Of a DNA stretch of 64,000 nt, positions 11,676-24,356 are shown piece by piece. Made by a program: the position numbers and the translations under genes. The notes under the pieces were generated by a model. It ran no database searches. It was not told the origin of the DNA and saw only the letters and a program-made list of their open reading frames with translations. Position 1 is the stretch's first letter. Each line of letters opens with the position of its first letter. The stretch is from Haliotis asinina (Eukaryota > Mollusca > Gastropoda > Lepetellida > Haliotidae): the NCBI RefSeq assembly GCF_037392515.1, contig NC_090291.1:30800001-30864000 (forward strand). Direction: 5' to 3'.

Positions 11676-12660
11676 CAGGTGAATGATTCCTTGATTGATA
11701 AGTTTAGGTGAATGATTCTTGGATTGATAAGCTCAGGTGAATGATTCTTGGATTGATAAGCTCAGGTGAATGATTCTTGGATTGGTAAGCTCAGGTGAAT
11801 GATTCTTGGATTGGTAAGCTCAGGTGAATGATTCTTGGATTGATCAGCCAAGGTGTATGATTCCTTGATTGATAAGTTTAGGTGAATGATTCTTGGATTG
11901 ATAAGTTTAGGTGAATGATTCTTGGATTGATAAGCTCAGGTGAATGATTCTTGGATTGATAAGTTTAGGTGAATGATTCTTGGATTGATAAGTTTAGGTG
12001 AATGATTCTTGGATTGGTAAGCTCAGGTGAATGATTCTTGGATTGATAAGCTCAGGTGAATGATTCTTGGATTGGTAAGCTCAGGTGAATGATTCTTGGA
12101 TTGATAAGTTTAGGTGAATGATTCTTGGATTGATAAGCTCAGGTGAATGATTCTTGGATTGGTAAGCTCAGGTGAATGATTCTTGGATTGATCAGCCAAG
12201 GTGTATGATTCCTTGATTGATAAGTTTAGGTGAATGATTCTTGGATTGATAAGCTCAGGTGAATGATTCTTGGATTGATAAGCTCAGGTGAATGATTCTT
12301 GGATTGGTAAGCTCAGGTGAATGATTCTTGGATTGGTAAGCTCAGGTGAATGATTCTTGGATTGATCAGCCAAGGTGTATGATTCCTTGATTGATAAGTT
12401 TAGGTGAATGATTCTTGGATTGATAAGCTCAGGTGAATGATTCTTGGATTGATAAGCTCAGGTGAATGATTCTTGGATTGGTAAGCTCAGGTGAATGATT
12501 CTTGGATTGATCAGCCAAGGTGTATGATTCCTTGATTGATAAGTTTGGGTGAATGATTCTTGAATTGGTGAGCCCAAGTGAATGGTTCTTGGATTGGTAA
12601 GCTCAGGTGAATGATTCTTGGATTGGTAAGTCAAGGTGAATAATTATTGGATTGATAAGT
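11676..12660. repeat. Minisatellite, 29-bp unit, about 34 copies
   Basis: The unit is AGGTGAATGATTCTTGGATTGATAAGCTC. Variants differ at AAGTTT/AAGCTC and GATAAG/GGTAAG, and a distinctive GATCAGCCAAGGTGTATG unit begins at 11842, 12190, 12364 and 12509. Those intervals are 348, 174 and 145 bp, exact multiples of 29, so the array grew by block duplication. It ends about 450 bp upstream of the exostosin start codon. Confidence 0.95.
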
Positions 12661-12782
12661 CAAGGTGTATGGTCCTTGGACGGATACGCGTCATGTGTTT
12701 ACATGAGAGATCTCGCCTCTTGCATAGTTTGTGACATGTCCGAGGGGATATCAAAATGTAATTATTCCATTCTTTCTCAGGT

Positions 12783-13058
<276 letters not shown>

Positions 13059-13116
13059 AGGAAAAACAATCAATCATTCATTTAATCATTGTTTCTGTTT
13101 CTTCAGATGTGACGAC

Positions 13117-13229
13117 ATGTTCCTCTCAAGGAAACATAGAAGTAACGCATGGCTGTTGGTAACTGTAGCTCTCAAGTGGGGAGTCGTTGTGGTATGGACT
13201 CGGGAAGAGACACCTCATCATGACACAAG
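13117..13229 (+). CDS. Exostosin-family glycosyltransferase, exon 1 (membrane anchor)
   Basis: This small exon encodes the first 37 residues plus two bases of codon 38. The start MFLSRKHRSNAWLLVTVALK has a short basic cytoplasmic end, followed by a hydrophobic segment at about residues 10-27 that contains one lysine. This is the topology of a type II Golgi/ER membrane protein, as expected for GT47 enzymes. A polypyrimidine tract ending TTTCTTCAG at 13106 suggests the exon begins at 13107 with ten 5' UTR bases, and so a non-coding exon may lie further upstream. The donor ACAAG|GTATAT leaves phase 2, which matches the phase-2 start of the exon at 13596 (intron 366 bp, GT-AG). The join is inferred from splice consensus, phase and topology; transcripts would settle it. 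Confidence 0.66.
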
Positions 13230-13595
13230 GTATATTTCAATCAAAATTATTAGATATTAGCCGTTGTTCGTGATTCATCTTTGTCAGTATTTATGAAGAT
13301 GAACGTACCGTTTTCCATGAGACGGTTCGTAAACTACGGTGCACTTCAGTCTGACCCAACAATATTCTTACATTATAAATTAATCGTTAACCTTTCAAGC
13401 CATTTTCACACATACCGACATACCCGCGACAATGCATATATGTTTGTCTCTTTATTCGTCAGAATCACCTGTATTGTTAATCTACAGTGTTCTATCGTTT
13501 GAATCAATATGTCCAAACGTCCTGAGCTAGAATTTAAACTCGTCGACACAAAACATCTGTTTGCTATTTTCATAAAGTTTATTTTTTGTTGTCAG

Positions 13596-14943
13596 ATTAC
13601 CACAGTCTGATTCTCTTTGTGAGAAGCTGCAATACATGTCAGAGCCGACGATGTGCGATGCAAGTAAAACAGAAACACTACTAACCGGGATGTATACAAG
13701 AAATGTTCATAACCAAGACCAGAATATAAAACTGAACACAGCAAAGAAAATACCCAAGGTTTATATTTATTCCCTTCCTACAAGGTTCAACAAAGACATT
13801 GAAACATGTGTAAACTATGATGCCCAACCATATCTGTGTCTTCACTTACAAAATGGAGGTTTAGGAAAATTTATTTACAGGGAAGGGGAGATGGGAGTGT
13901 TTTATACCAATCAGTTCTCCCTGGAGGTAATTATTCACAACCAGCTTCTGCAGAGTCGATACCGAACCCTCAATCCAGAGGAAGCTGACATCTTCTACAT
14001 CCCCGCCTACCTAGGCGTGTACTTCTTCTGCAGGTGGTCTACGACTATTGAACAATTACAAAATGAAATGTTCGATATTATAGATGCCATGCCATACTTT
14101 AGGCAAGGGAAGCCTCATATCTCAACACTTGCCAAAATTGAAAGGGAACAAGCAGCAAGCGACCACCCGTTACTCCAGAATGAAAAATGTCGAGACGTGA
14201 CTTACCTTGTTATTGAAAAGGAAGCATACGCTTGGTACAGAAAGTTTCTAGGTATTGAAAACCAGAGAGTTATAGTGGTTCCTTATCCATCGTATGTGCA
14301 TCTGTACAACACCAAAACAGCGTCACAGTCAATATCCTCACCTGGGTTAGAATCAAGGCAGTTGATGATTTTTGTCGCTGCCAGTGACCGTAGAACCAAT
14401 GAATTCAGAAACATCATCATGGACCAGATGCCTCACAAAGTGGTGGATACTACTTATGAAAAGTTTGTTGAGCAAGTACAAGCTCAAGGAAAGGATACCC
14501 CAACACAGGTGATCCTAACAACAACAGAATGCCGACCTGGCCATGAGAACATCACAATTGGATGGATGCAGAAGTCCGTGTTTTGTCTTCAACCTCCAGG
14601 AGACTCTCCAACGAGGAAGTCATTTTATGACAGTATTCAGAGTGGATGCATTCCAGTCATTTTCAGATTTGCTGATCAAAATGTGGAATACCCCTTCCAA
14701 AGGGTACTGAATTATACTGAATTCATTGTGACGATTGATTCGGAACGCATAGAACGACATGAGCAGATTCGAGACATTTTAGAAGAAATTCCCAAGGATG
14801 AGGTGCATAGACTCCATCAGAATGTTCTTAAAGTTGCAAGGATGTTACAATACAGTGTTATCGAATCTGGCGACCAACCACGTTCTTATAGAGATGCTTT
14901 GGACATGATTATGGAGGAGGTGCAGGACATATATAATATATGA
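13596..14943 (+). CDS. Exostosin-family (GT47) glycosyltransferase, exon 2
   Basis: This exon encodes the lumenal catalytic domain of an exostosin-like glycosyltransferase, a family that transfers sugars from nucleotide-sugars in glycan or proteoglycan synthesis. The acceptor is TTTTTTGTTGTCAG|A. The frame stays open from there to the TGA, giving residues 38-486 of the joined protein. Family landmarks in order are KVYIYSLP at residue 92, EEADIFYIPAYLG near 167, MIFVAASDRRTNEF near 295, and the most diagnostic block, FCLQPPGDSPTRKSFYDSI followed by GCIPVIF, at 367-394. The length suits a single exostosin domain with no second (GT64) domain as in vertebrate EXT proteins, so the donor and acceptor cannot be named. 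An internal ATG at 13636 would give a 435-residue form without an anchor. No obvious polyadenylation signal follows. The family call is firm; the substrate is unknown. Confidence 0.9.
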
Positions 14944-15830
14944 GGATGCTAGGATTAATTTGTGTGGATTTAGCTAAACTGTTCCAGCAAACAATGCACT
15001 GCCGGAGTTATGGTCAAGCATTATCGATTTGGATCAACAAGATCAGAGATGTGACACAATACATTACGATGAAACAAATTATAATGCTATCATCCGTAAT
15101 GTCTTTCTCTGCTTGAGTTTTCAAAGTAGCGCTCAGGTATAATCCAGTAACATTGTCTGAAAATAATCAAATCTGGACCAGACAGTCTAGTAACTGATTT
15201 TATGGTGAAGAAGAGAACATATGTATTAGTTACAATGACTGTGATTTTCCCTACTTTTTCTAGGTTAATGGTCCATTAATGATTTCTATTTATAATCAAA
15301 CAATTCTGAAGAAGGGCATTCAAGGTACTTCAAACATAAAAAATCCCCCCGTGCCAGACGGATATTCCGAACATAATTCAACATGTCAACCACCGAAGCT
15401 TACCTTCTATTTATCCATGTCAGGCCTGAAAATTGATTAAAAGTTGCAAAAGTGTTTAATAAGGCTCCAAGACTAGTTTTAGTTCCATTTATAAAGCATG
15501 ATATTTCATTTCCAACCATAATCCCAAAATACCTGCAACCATGATGAAAAGATGATAATTCGATCCCCTTGAAGGCTGTCAGTGAAGCACCACTGTCAAG
15601 TCGTGTTTCTATGGTAATGCGGGTGTTTTTTCTGCACTTTTTAAAACTGTATTGAGTAGAAATGACAAGCACGTCTGAATGTCTTGCATTTTGGAGTGAA
15701 CATTACTGGCCATATTTCTTAAATGTCATGCTTCTTGCAATTCGAACAACTGCCTGTTTGCGTTCATTCACAATGATTAATGACGCGGTGACATGTAACA
15801 TCTGTTACACTTGGGATTAAACATTCTTGG
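14944..15830. other. 3' flank of the exostosin gene
   Basis: Probable 3' UTR and intergenic sequence. I see no canonical AATAAA close to the stop codon and no other gene. Confidence 0.5.
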
Positions 15831-15895
15831 TAAAGTACAAATTCTAGTACTTTAGTTGTGTTCCATCCGGGAATCGAATCCACTACCTCACTCAT
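15831..15895 (-). repeat. SINE family C fragment
   Basis: It shares GTAAAGTACAAATTC, AGTACTTTAGTTGTG and the B-box complement GGGAATCGAATCCAC with the copy at 19177-19315. The rest is lost. Confidence 0.55.
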
Positions 15896-15980
15896 ATGTC
15901 CATGAGGTGTATACTAGGAGCAACATAGGTATGGACATCAAAAGTTTCAGGTTATTACAGAAATGGTTGCACAGTGGTTC

Positions 15981-16110
15981 GGGGCGTTTGTGTAGCTTGG
16001 TGGTTAAAGCGTTCGCTCGTCACATCGAAGACCGGGTTCGATTCCCCACATGGGTACATGTGTAAGAAGCACATGTCACGTGTTCCACTGTGATATCGCT
16101 GGAATAAAAC
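15981..16110 (+). repeat. SINE family A copy
   Basis: It has TGTAGCTTGGTGGTTAAAGCG, CGGGTTCGATTCCCCACATG and the TGATATCGCTGGAATAAA end. The CACTCAC tail is replaced by unrelated sequence. Confidence 0.8.
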
Positions 16111-16674
16111 CATACTAGCACTCTCACATAGGTGTTCAGCAGTCGATGATTTAACCCTCTTGCGTGCCTCGTGACAAAGAAACCCCCGAGTGTTGTCTTA
16201 CCCCGAAACACACAAAATAGTGAATAATGTTGTAGAATATATTGTTTGTTTGTTTCTCGTCAGAGTGGTGTTTCATTAGGTTAGATATTGAGGGACAAAG
16301 CTTCCGATCGGCCAGTCAAAGTCTCTGAAAAACAAGAAACTTGATACTCAGGTTACCGAACACAACATATACCACATGCATATATACATGTGTGCGACAA
16401 AGGGCAGATAACGTAAAAGGCAATTTGAAATGGCAGCAGTTATCTCCGAAACTAATGGTGCAACTCAAATGTCACAAACATTCTTGCTTCTGTCTTTAAG
16501 AAGCGATCAACGTGAAGCATAAATTCTTGATTTCTAAAGCGCTCTCTATAAACACACGTAAGTCGGTTACAACGATTGTGTTTGTTATTGCTGACTATGG
16601 TTTGTAACAGTAAATGGTCCTTTCATAGTCCAGAACCCGTCCAGGGCCTTAAATACTGAATAAACTGAATCTGA

Positions 16675-16836
16675 ACCCGTGAAGATCCGGATTAGAATTG
16701 GTCTTCAGTAACCTATGATCGTCGTATGACTAACAGGATCGTGCGTTCAGACTGACTAGCTTCGTATCCCAATTACGTTAATGCGTAGATTGATGCTGAT
16801 GGTGTTCATCACTGGATTGTCTTGTCCAGGCGCGAC
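16675..16836 (+). repeat. SINE family B copy, 3' truncated
   Basis: It starts with CCGTGAAGATCCGGATTAG and runs through the CACTGGATTGTCTTGTCCAG block. The CCGCCGCC segment and tail are absent. Confidence 0.8.
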
Positions 16837-19176
16837 ATGTACGACATATAGCTGGACAATTACACTTTACAGCTGATACTGAAATGCATTCGTAAACACT
16901 ACACATGCCATACGTAAACCAAAGCGTAACATAACAGTTTGAAAAATGTATAAATATTGGTGGCAAGACATGTAATATTGTACGACACTTCAGTAAACTC
17001 GGAAATTTGCCTATAAACTCATCCCTTAACCGACACTCCATACAAAACGCTGACACCAGGTGTTATGTATCAACATCATTTCTCTAAAACTTAATGCATA
17101 TGTTATACGATGTTGTAGCACGACAAAGAAGATACTCTATATAAACATATGTATAAACATCTCGTCTCCTCTTCTTTTCTTCTGTAAGTCTTAATACTCA
17201 TACGATATTCTTGCACATGTCACAGCTGATATTCAGCATCTCGATCCTGCCCCTACTGGTTGTATTTGTCCAAAATTTCATACCTATTTTAGGCGACGTT
17301 CTAGCACGTCACAGATGTCACGTCCCTTCTGTATGTATGTCATGGGGTAGTAGATCTTTTTCACTGACGTGGTGTATGTGAGATATGCAGGAGCTCCCAG
17401 CATATAGCGCCACACGTGTTGTCAACATGTGCACACGCCCACAACGACTGAATCGTTAAGTATCCGCCAATATTCCTGGATACACCCCGATAACAAAAAG
17501 CAGTACTTAACGCTACCATTGCAAGGGATTCAGCAGACAAACGATGTTGTAATGACGACTGGGCTTAAACAAACCAAATGTGTTTACTCAAGCTGAATTA
17601 CACCTGAAGTGTGATCATAAATTTGTTTGTCAGTGGCGGTACTCAGAGGGGAGACTTTCGTTATCAGTTGTGGAAATGATCCTCAGGGTATCACTGTAGC
17701 CCAGGTTACCGGGATATCTTTATAACACACGCTGAAATGCAAACATGGGGTATCAATGACATAAACACTTGTAGCGTATGAATTATCTCATGTATGTTTG
17801 CATAGTGGATAAATATTTATTTCTAATCGCAAGAAAAGTAGCACTTAAAAGTGAGAGTTAATATTGCCTCTCATTGATTTGAAACGATGCATCGAATTTT
17901 GTCACAAACTTTTATTATTTCTAACGTACAATGTATATAAAATAGCCCATTTAACCATCAGTGGGTGTTTCGAACCTTTCACATCCGGACAAAGAATAAA
18001 TAAGGATATTGTTTTGGTTCTTAAAAAAACGTTTACATTTTCCTTACTGGTTACACCAAGAAAATGGTGCTGGATATCCAGAACTGATGAAACAGATTAT
18101 AAATACCCTCAACTCCATATGTTTAACATTCTTTGTATAGATGCAAAAACAGCAGATATCTTCGTTAACTCATCACGTGACTTGTCATCGTGATGCCTGT
18201 TTTGGAGCACAGGCTTTGTGGCCGGCCAGTACTCAAATTTAGAGGTTTGATTTTAAACAACGCTGCAAAGATTTATGTTTCTAAAATACAAAATTCAGAC
18301 AATTAAATGTGCAATCCATAGGTTGACCTCTCTTCGTTCATATTCACCCCTCGGTCGATCTGACACTAATTTCTGTGTGTGTGTATTAACAGCTTATGCC
18401 TAACATGCATATTACATATACTTGACTTTAACATTGTTTCGGAGTACAATTTACACGTTTTAACACCGAACAAGTCCGAAGATCGATCATAAAAGTTTGA
18501 CGTTGTATAACTAACAGATCTATGTATACAACTCGAAGAAGATAAGAATGAGCACATTGCTATAGTTATGTGCTCATACTGTTTAAACACTGGTGACGAG
18601 AGATATGTATCGCATGAATGTCCGTAACGCCTCAGAACTCATATGTTATTTTGACATTACACTTTCCTACGGTCTGCAGTGAAAACGTACCGATGAATTA
18701 CAACTTGTACAAAAATGAAGATCGAATTAAGTTAAGTGGGATTGCGATTCTTCATAATTTTGTCTTGTCAAATACAAATTTAAATCTCAGGGCTTTAATC
18801 AGTTTAGGATAAAAGTTGTTGAACACACGATAATACATGTAGTTTCAATCGTTATTATTGTTTGTATTACAGGTGATTACGCTCATGAAACGAAACACCG
18901 AGAACAAGCAGGGTTGGCCTAGGTTCACGCTCATCACGTACTGCACGAGCGTATTTTTGCGCTGTTCCAACTACTACGCCGACCCCCTTGTAATGCAAGC
19001 CAATAATAACGATTTGAATCTACGATCATTTGCTCATCAACTTTTATCTTGAATACAATACTGAGATTTAAATGTTCAACTGGCAAGGTAAAATTACGAG
19101 GATGTGCAATCGAAATGTCTCTTTCTCTGATTTACTGTATTGTTTAATGTGAAATCGGTACGTTTTCACTGCAAAC
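16837..19176. other. Intergenic, no gene recognised
   Basis: I find no recognisable coding domain, RNA gene or structured repeat. Open frames reach 109 codons (17864-18193 +) with AT-biased composition. Confidence 0.5.
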
Positions 19177-19315
19177 TATAGTAAAGTACTTTTCCAGAAC
19201 TTTAGTTCAGTCCCATCCAGGGTTCGAACTTGCACCCTCAGAGTCAGGCACCTAATCGCCAACACACAAGGCCAGCAGCCTAACCTCTCAGCTACTTGAG
19301 GGTGCAGGTCCGAAT
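19177..19315 (-). repeat. SINE family C copy (tRNA-derived)
   Basis: Read on the - strand it has an A-box-like TAGCTGAGAGGTTAGGCTG and a B-box-like GTTCGAACCCTGG. The distance between them is longer than in family A, as in a tRNA with a long variable arm. It ends with a CTTTAGTTC/AAAGTACTTTA segment. This is the fullest family C copy in the window. Confidence 0.65.
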
Positions 19316-19689
19316 CATCGCCTGACATCGTCTGAAAGTTTACTTGGCCTGTCCCTGCGGACAATAGTCAATTTTCATGTCACTCGCAGTGTTCCACTTG
19401 TGAGCAAATCATCTCACGGTAGGTGAGTGATCCAAGCTGGCAGTGACAGAGAGCGGGTTTAAGCCAGAGATTAGTGCCACTCTATTAGTGTCTGCATAGC
19501 TGAATGCGACTGCAGCAATATAACCTGTCGATGATGACAGGTTAAATCTTTTGCAAAACGATTGTTTCTTTAATAGTTCATTAAAAAGTGTACAAGATTG
19601 GGATGCTTATTAATGCCCTGTGGATATCGACAGACAAATCTAGTCATAACCTGCTTTTTGTTCTTCAACGCCATAGAAACGGCGTAGTT

Positions 19690-19785
19690 GTAAGTCCAGA
19701 CTTGATTATTTACACGACGTCGCCATATAGCTGGAATATTGATGAGCGAGACGTAAACTACATTCACTCCCTCACTTTATCACTG
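19690..19785 (+). repeat. SINE family B, 3' end fragment
   Basis: It matches the last third of family B: AGTCCAGACTTGATTATTTACA, then CGTCGCCATATAGCTGGAATATTG and a CACTCCCTCAC tail. Confidence 0.75.
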
Positions 19786-20188
19786 ATATATTATCTGTAT
19801 GTATAGGGTGTATTATCTATTACCACAGTGTAACACAGTTCTTTAAGGGGTTGTCCATGCATGAGACCCAAAGGTGTGGTTGCAGTGTACTATTGGTGCA
19901 CAATGGGATGAGGTAACAAAAGACAATCTGTCTCTGTGGTTACCATATATATTGTCCCACTCGTTGTCATAACACGTTCGATTTGCAACACAAAATGTCG
20001 ACCTGTAGAGAAGGAGCACAATGTGACTCAGCAGGGTGTCGCTATCTGTATTCACGTAAACTACATTCAAACTACTTTCTCATTAGCTAGGCGAACACGT
20101 GTATATCTGTGTGATGCAACTAATTCAAAGAAAGAACTATGTTGGCAGCGTGTGGTCCTGTGCACAGAGCTTATGTCGGAAATCATTT

Positions 20189-20440
20189 AAGTATAGCAGT
20201 GTTGGGCGGAGAGATCCTGGATGGGTAACCGTGTTTGACAGCTTGACTCTTGAGAGTTTCGTGGACTTCGGCCATGCCCCACAAATAAGCACATGTGATA
20301 CATGTGGTCTCACCCTGGGTAAGGCCTCTGTTCACCCAGCAGAAAATGGGTACCCGATGAGATGAGTCATGTGACTATTAATCTTTTAGTGCCTCACAGA
20401 CAGTTGGGGTTATCCTGGATGATACTTCTAATGCAGATTT
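20189..20440 (+). repeat. 5S rRNA-derived SINE, copy 1
   Basis: GTGTTGGGCGGAGAGATCCT followed by GGATGGGTAACC matches the internal-promoter half of 5S rRNA. It is followed by a body with CACCCAGCAGAAAATGGGTA and GTGACTATTAATCTTTTAGTG. The same body follows a fuller 5S-like head at 62005. This is a retroposed element, not a 5S gene: the 5' third of 5S is missing. Confidence 0.6.
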
Positions 20441-20552
20441 AATTACATCATCTAGTGAGCAACTAGTCAAATGGATACTTGGCGCTTAATAAATGAATTA
20501 TTATTAGTATTTTTAAAGTTGTTTACTCCTTCACGTTTCAAATAAAATGCTT

Positions 20553-20688
20553 TGTTTGTTTCTCGTTTAACGCCGCTCTGAGCAATATTCCAGAGTTATG
20601 ACGGCAGTATGTGTGAACCAAGTCAGCAAGCCTGATAATTTGATCACCTTCTATGACAAGCAGTGGTTGAAGATCAATTCCAGCAAAG
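20553..20688 (-). repeat. SINE family B copy, internally deleted
   Basis: The tail complement (GTTTAACGCCGCTCTGAGCAATATTCC) joins almost directly to the head half (TGTGAACCAAGTCAGCAAGCC ... TTGAAGATCAATTC). The central GATCACTGGATTGTC block is missing. Confidence 0.75.
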
Positions 20689-21691
20689 ATTAGAAACATA
20701 CACACTTCAGCTGTTACATTCAAGATAATATATATCTTCCAGTTCACATGACATGCTACGTGTCATGCATATATTGATGACAGACTTTGATTGCGGGGCA
20801 CTAGTTTGAGTTCGATATATTGATGACTTATTCATGTTCTTCTGACAATAGCTATGCTTCTTCCTGTAAAAAGCTGTCCTGTGGTCGTTTTATTAACTGT
20901 GAAAGGCTAGCAAGATGACCATTCTTGAAGAAAGCTTCAGTCGGTCACTCTTTCGAAAGCAATAATGTTGATGACGTTAGAGGGAAACAATGCTTTACTT
21001 GAACGTATAATCTCCTGTACCTGTTCTCACCCAGCGTTAATTTGGAATACGATTGTGTGGGTGTTGAGCGTCTGGTTTAGCACCTAAACGATGCGCCCTT
21101 ACAATATCGATGAAGTCAAGGTTCCATCAGCAATGTGTGTTCGAGAGTGAAGAGCAGAACAGAAAATCTCACTTATCTCTTTAACCCTATAACACACAAC
21201 ATTGTCTCTGCGACTGTATGATCGGACTATATAGGCATCCTGCAAGCGAGAGACTCCTGAACCAGTGGGTCACTAGTGCCACGTCTTGGAGATGGTGATG
21301 GTAGTTAGGAAACATACACAAACGAGTTGTCAAGGTCACCCAGACTTAAAAAATATGTCAGACAATCCTAATATACCATTTGTTTTTCAGATAGCATGGG
21401 CATCATATGTGTTATAGAACACAATCTGAAAATGTGCCATTTTGTAGTTTCCGATTTCATCTCTGATAAACGTCACTTACGTTAAATTGTTTCTTGTTTC
21501 TATTATGCAGATTAAACAGGATGTTGACTATTGTACTTGAGTGAACTGACTGCCTCATCGGTCTGCTTGATGGTACCCTGCCTGGACTTCGGTACTGACC
21601 AGGTGAACAAGAATACATGGGGTATCCATGTGAAATCTCAGTGGTCTTGCGCAATAAATCTTGCATTATCCCAGGTATGCACGCACACGGA
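20689..21691. other. Intergenic, no gene recognised
   Basis: No recognisable frame, RNA gene or repeat. Confidence 0.5.
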
Positions 21692-21830
21692 GACGTTTAG
21701 AATTGATCCTCAGTAACCCATGCTTGTCTAAGGGTGCGACTGACGGGATCGGATGGTCAGGGTCGCTGACTTGTTCATCTGTTCATATAGTGCCGAATCC
21801 GCAGAAAACTAAACTCTCTCATTCACACAC
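21692..21830 (+). repeat. SINE family B copy, internally deleted
   Basis: It has TTTAGAATTGATCCTCAGTAACCCATGC and GACGGGATCGGATGGTCAGG, and then jumps to AAACTAAACTCTCTCATTCAC. The GTTGATCACTGG and CCGCCGCC blocks are missing. Confidence 0.7.
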
Positions 21831-22854
21831 GCACGTACGCGCGCAGTGGCGTACAATACAGCGAAGAACGTTTATATCGAACCCTTTTATAACGAACGGA
21901 TGGATGTAGGTAACATTAGTCACCTCCCTTACCAGTTCCCTAATGGAGAGGTTTAACTGGGCAGTAAAACGCCAGTGTACGATGTACATAATCACGCGCA
22001 TATACACCACGTGAACACTTCAGAGAGTTTGTCCGAAATGCGGTACCTGTTTGTCTCCAATCACTGGAAAAAGCCCAAAAACATCAATAAACAATACTGT
22101 ATGTGAGACTGAAATGATACAACCATATTTGAATTAACGAAAATCATCAACAGTATTTTGTGGTTTTCTTCATGTGTCATATGTATGATTTATTATCGTA
22201 TTGTAGTTTAAACATTGTTTATAAATAAAGTCACAATATTTTCTCATTACAGATCACTGTTTTATTTGTATTCCGTCAACGCCTTGCTTGCATATATTAT
22301 GACGTATATAAAACCACGTTATCATAAACCCTGCTTACTGATGAAACATTTAGCTGGTTTCACCTGTGGAGAAGAATTTCGCAACAACACCCTAAAGAGT
22401 TAAATTGCTGTTTACATTGAGAAAAAGCTGTTTCTTGTCACGATATTGCGAGTTCTCATCAACAATAACGGTTAAACGTATGTTCTAATTGAACTGCATC
22501 ACATTTTCGGGGTCCTTCAAAATAAGAACGATTTGTTTTTTGCAGACCTCAAAGAGCAATGGCACCGAATCATGACCTATTTGTACCAGCTTGAACTCGA
22601 GGACTGTATTTGACACTGGCCGTCTGTTGCTTAGGTATACGTGTTAGTAGATACAAGCATCAGGTCGTTACCAAGTCAGCTCATTCGTTCAAGATTGACA
22701 CCAGTTACCTCTCTTTTGTTCGTAGCAACGAATGCCAATGCTCGAAGGTTACTAGTCTGTCTCAGAGTTCCTGAACCACATTATATTCCCTGCGGGCTGG
22801 CACTCCCTGCAATGCTAAAGCCCTAAAAATGCAATTCTAGAGATTTCCCTTTTC
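21831..22854. other. Intergenic, no gene recognised
   Basis: A short AACCCTTTTATAACGAACGG motif at about 21880-21900 resembles the 73-bp tandem repeat at 54.2-54.5 kb. Nothing else is recognised. Confidence 0.45.
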
Positions 22855-22959
22855 AATTCTCGAAACATTCGTAGCCTTACGAACTTCTAAAGCCCATTCT
22901 TAACACATTGGCTACGATCAAAAGTTACGAATTCTCAGGGCTACGCGATTTCGAGAATA
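22855..22959. mobile_element. 105-bp palindromic MITE, copy 1
   Basis: The ends ATTCTCGAAACATTCGTAGCC and, inverted, GGGCTACGCGATTTCGAGAAT form the terminal repeat. The interior GAACTTCTAAAGCCCATTCTTAACACATTG is shared with the copy at 57968-58071. No coding capacity. Confidence 0.65.
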
Positions 22960-23016
22960 TGGACCCAGGTTATATCAGCAGCATCACGGCGTTCTTGCCA
23001 AGGACGAGTCTCAGAG

Positions 23017-23255
23017 AGGTCCGTGAAAATCCGGATGAGAATTGTTCTTCAGTAACCCATGCTTGTCGTAAGAGGCGACTAACATGATCGGGAGGTCAAG
23101 CTCGTGGAATCGGTTTACACATGTCATCGTACCCCAAACACGCAGATGCTCATGCTGTTGATCACTAGATATTGTTGATCAATGACATTCCAAGGCTGGA
23201 ATATTTACAGACCGCCGCCATGTAGCGGGAGTATTGTATGTACGTCGTTAAACAC
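23017..23255 (+). repeat. SINE family B copy
   Basis: Nearly complete, from CCGTGAAAATCCGG through GACCGCCGCCATGTAG. It carries a small insertion after the GATCACTAGAT block and a divergent tail. Confidence 0.8.
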
Positions 23256-24356
23256 CAAATAAATATTTGCTTTTTGTCATCACCACAGGGAATCGTAGAG
23301 AAATGGAGCACTCGCGCCCCTATTTCTCACAACGTCCTGATGGCGATGCTCGTAACACTAACCGCTCGGTGAGTCTGGACAAGTCTCGATTATTTACATC
23401 GTGGTATTTTTGCATTATTGCATAGCGAGGATATAAACAAGAAACAACAAATCATACATGGAAACAGATCACTTCCTCTTTCCCTTGTCTGTTTGTTTCT
23501 TTGGTTTTTTTTGTTTTTTGTTGTTTTTTTTTCAGTAAATAGAATTTCAAATTGATATCGAATACTGATATTGTTATCATTCCTGGAAATGTGAACGATA
23601 GGTTCAAGACATCAATTTGAGTTGTAAAATATGACTACATTTTTATCTCTTCATCCAAACAGGTTCAACCTCAATCAAATAACAACAATGGAATATCTTT
23701 AAAAAAAAGAAAAAAAGAGGGTTACATATACATATTTTTTATGAATACGATAAAAAGAAAAATGAAGAAAATCATAGAAAGCCAGGGAAAAACAAAACTT
23801 AGGCAAACATACAAAGAAACATTTTATCAAAACCATAAACGGAGAAAAGTAGCTTCTATTTACACCATTTGGTTGTTGGAGGGTAAAGGATGTCAATGTC
23901 TCGACCATTATTGATGGCATTTTGAGGAGATGGAGAAAAGACACAAGGATCGGTATCTTCGGAACTGAAACTATCATACCAGCATCACAGGAATAAATCC
24001 ACTCTGAAATGAAGACTGCAAACATATCTGAGCAAGTGTTCATTCAAACAGCCACCGTAAATCCCACTGCAGCTGTATAAGCATTGAAGCTCACAAATCT
24101 GTTTCAAAAGGAAAGAAGGTATTTTTGGCCAAAGCACATTGAATATTTATCTGAAAACTGACAACGACGATATCCTATTTGTAATTTACAAAACACCGTG
24201 GACAGAAAAGTCAACGTCACTGTCGTTTGTTGTGGAACATCTTAACCAAAAAGATCCGGCCACGGAACATTCAATGCTCCAATGGTTGACTCTTTTGAAC
24301 AGGTGTTCTGAAACGAAACCTGTTGAATATCACCATCACCTTACGAGTTGTATTGC
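23256..24356. other. Downstream flank of the RGK gene, probable 3' UTR
   Basis: On the - strand this follows the stop codon at 24357. A 114-codon - strand frame (23699-24043) lies here but has no recognisable domain. A candidate AATAAA on the - strand occurs only near 22262, so the 3' end is not defined. T-rich tracts occur at 23500-23535. Confidence 0.4.

Noticed and set aside
11676..12660. CRISPR-like array of 29-bp repeats
   Set aside because: Units are directly contiguous with no spacers, and the host is a eukaryote. The same applies to the 31-bp array at 55675.
20189..20235. 5S rRNA gene
   Set aside because: Only the internal-promoter half is present and it is fused to a repeated body.
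23699..24043. 114-codon - strand frame after the RGK stop
   Set aside because: Hydrophobic, Phe-rich translation of T-rich 3' UTR-like DNA; no domain.
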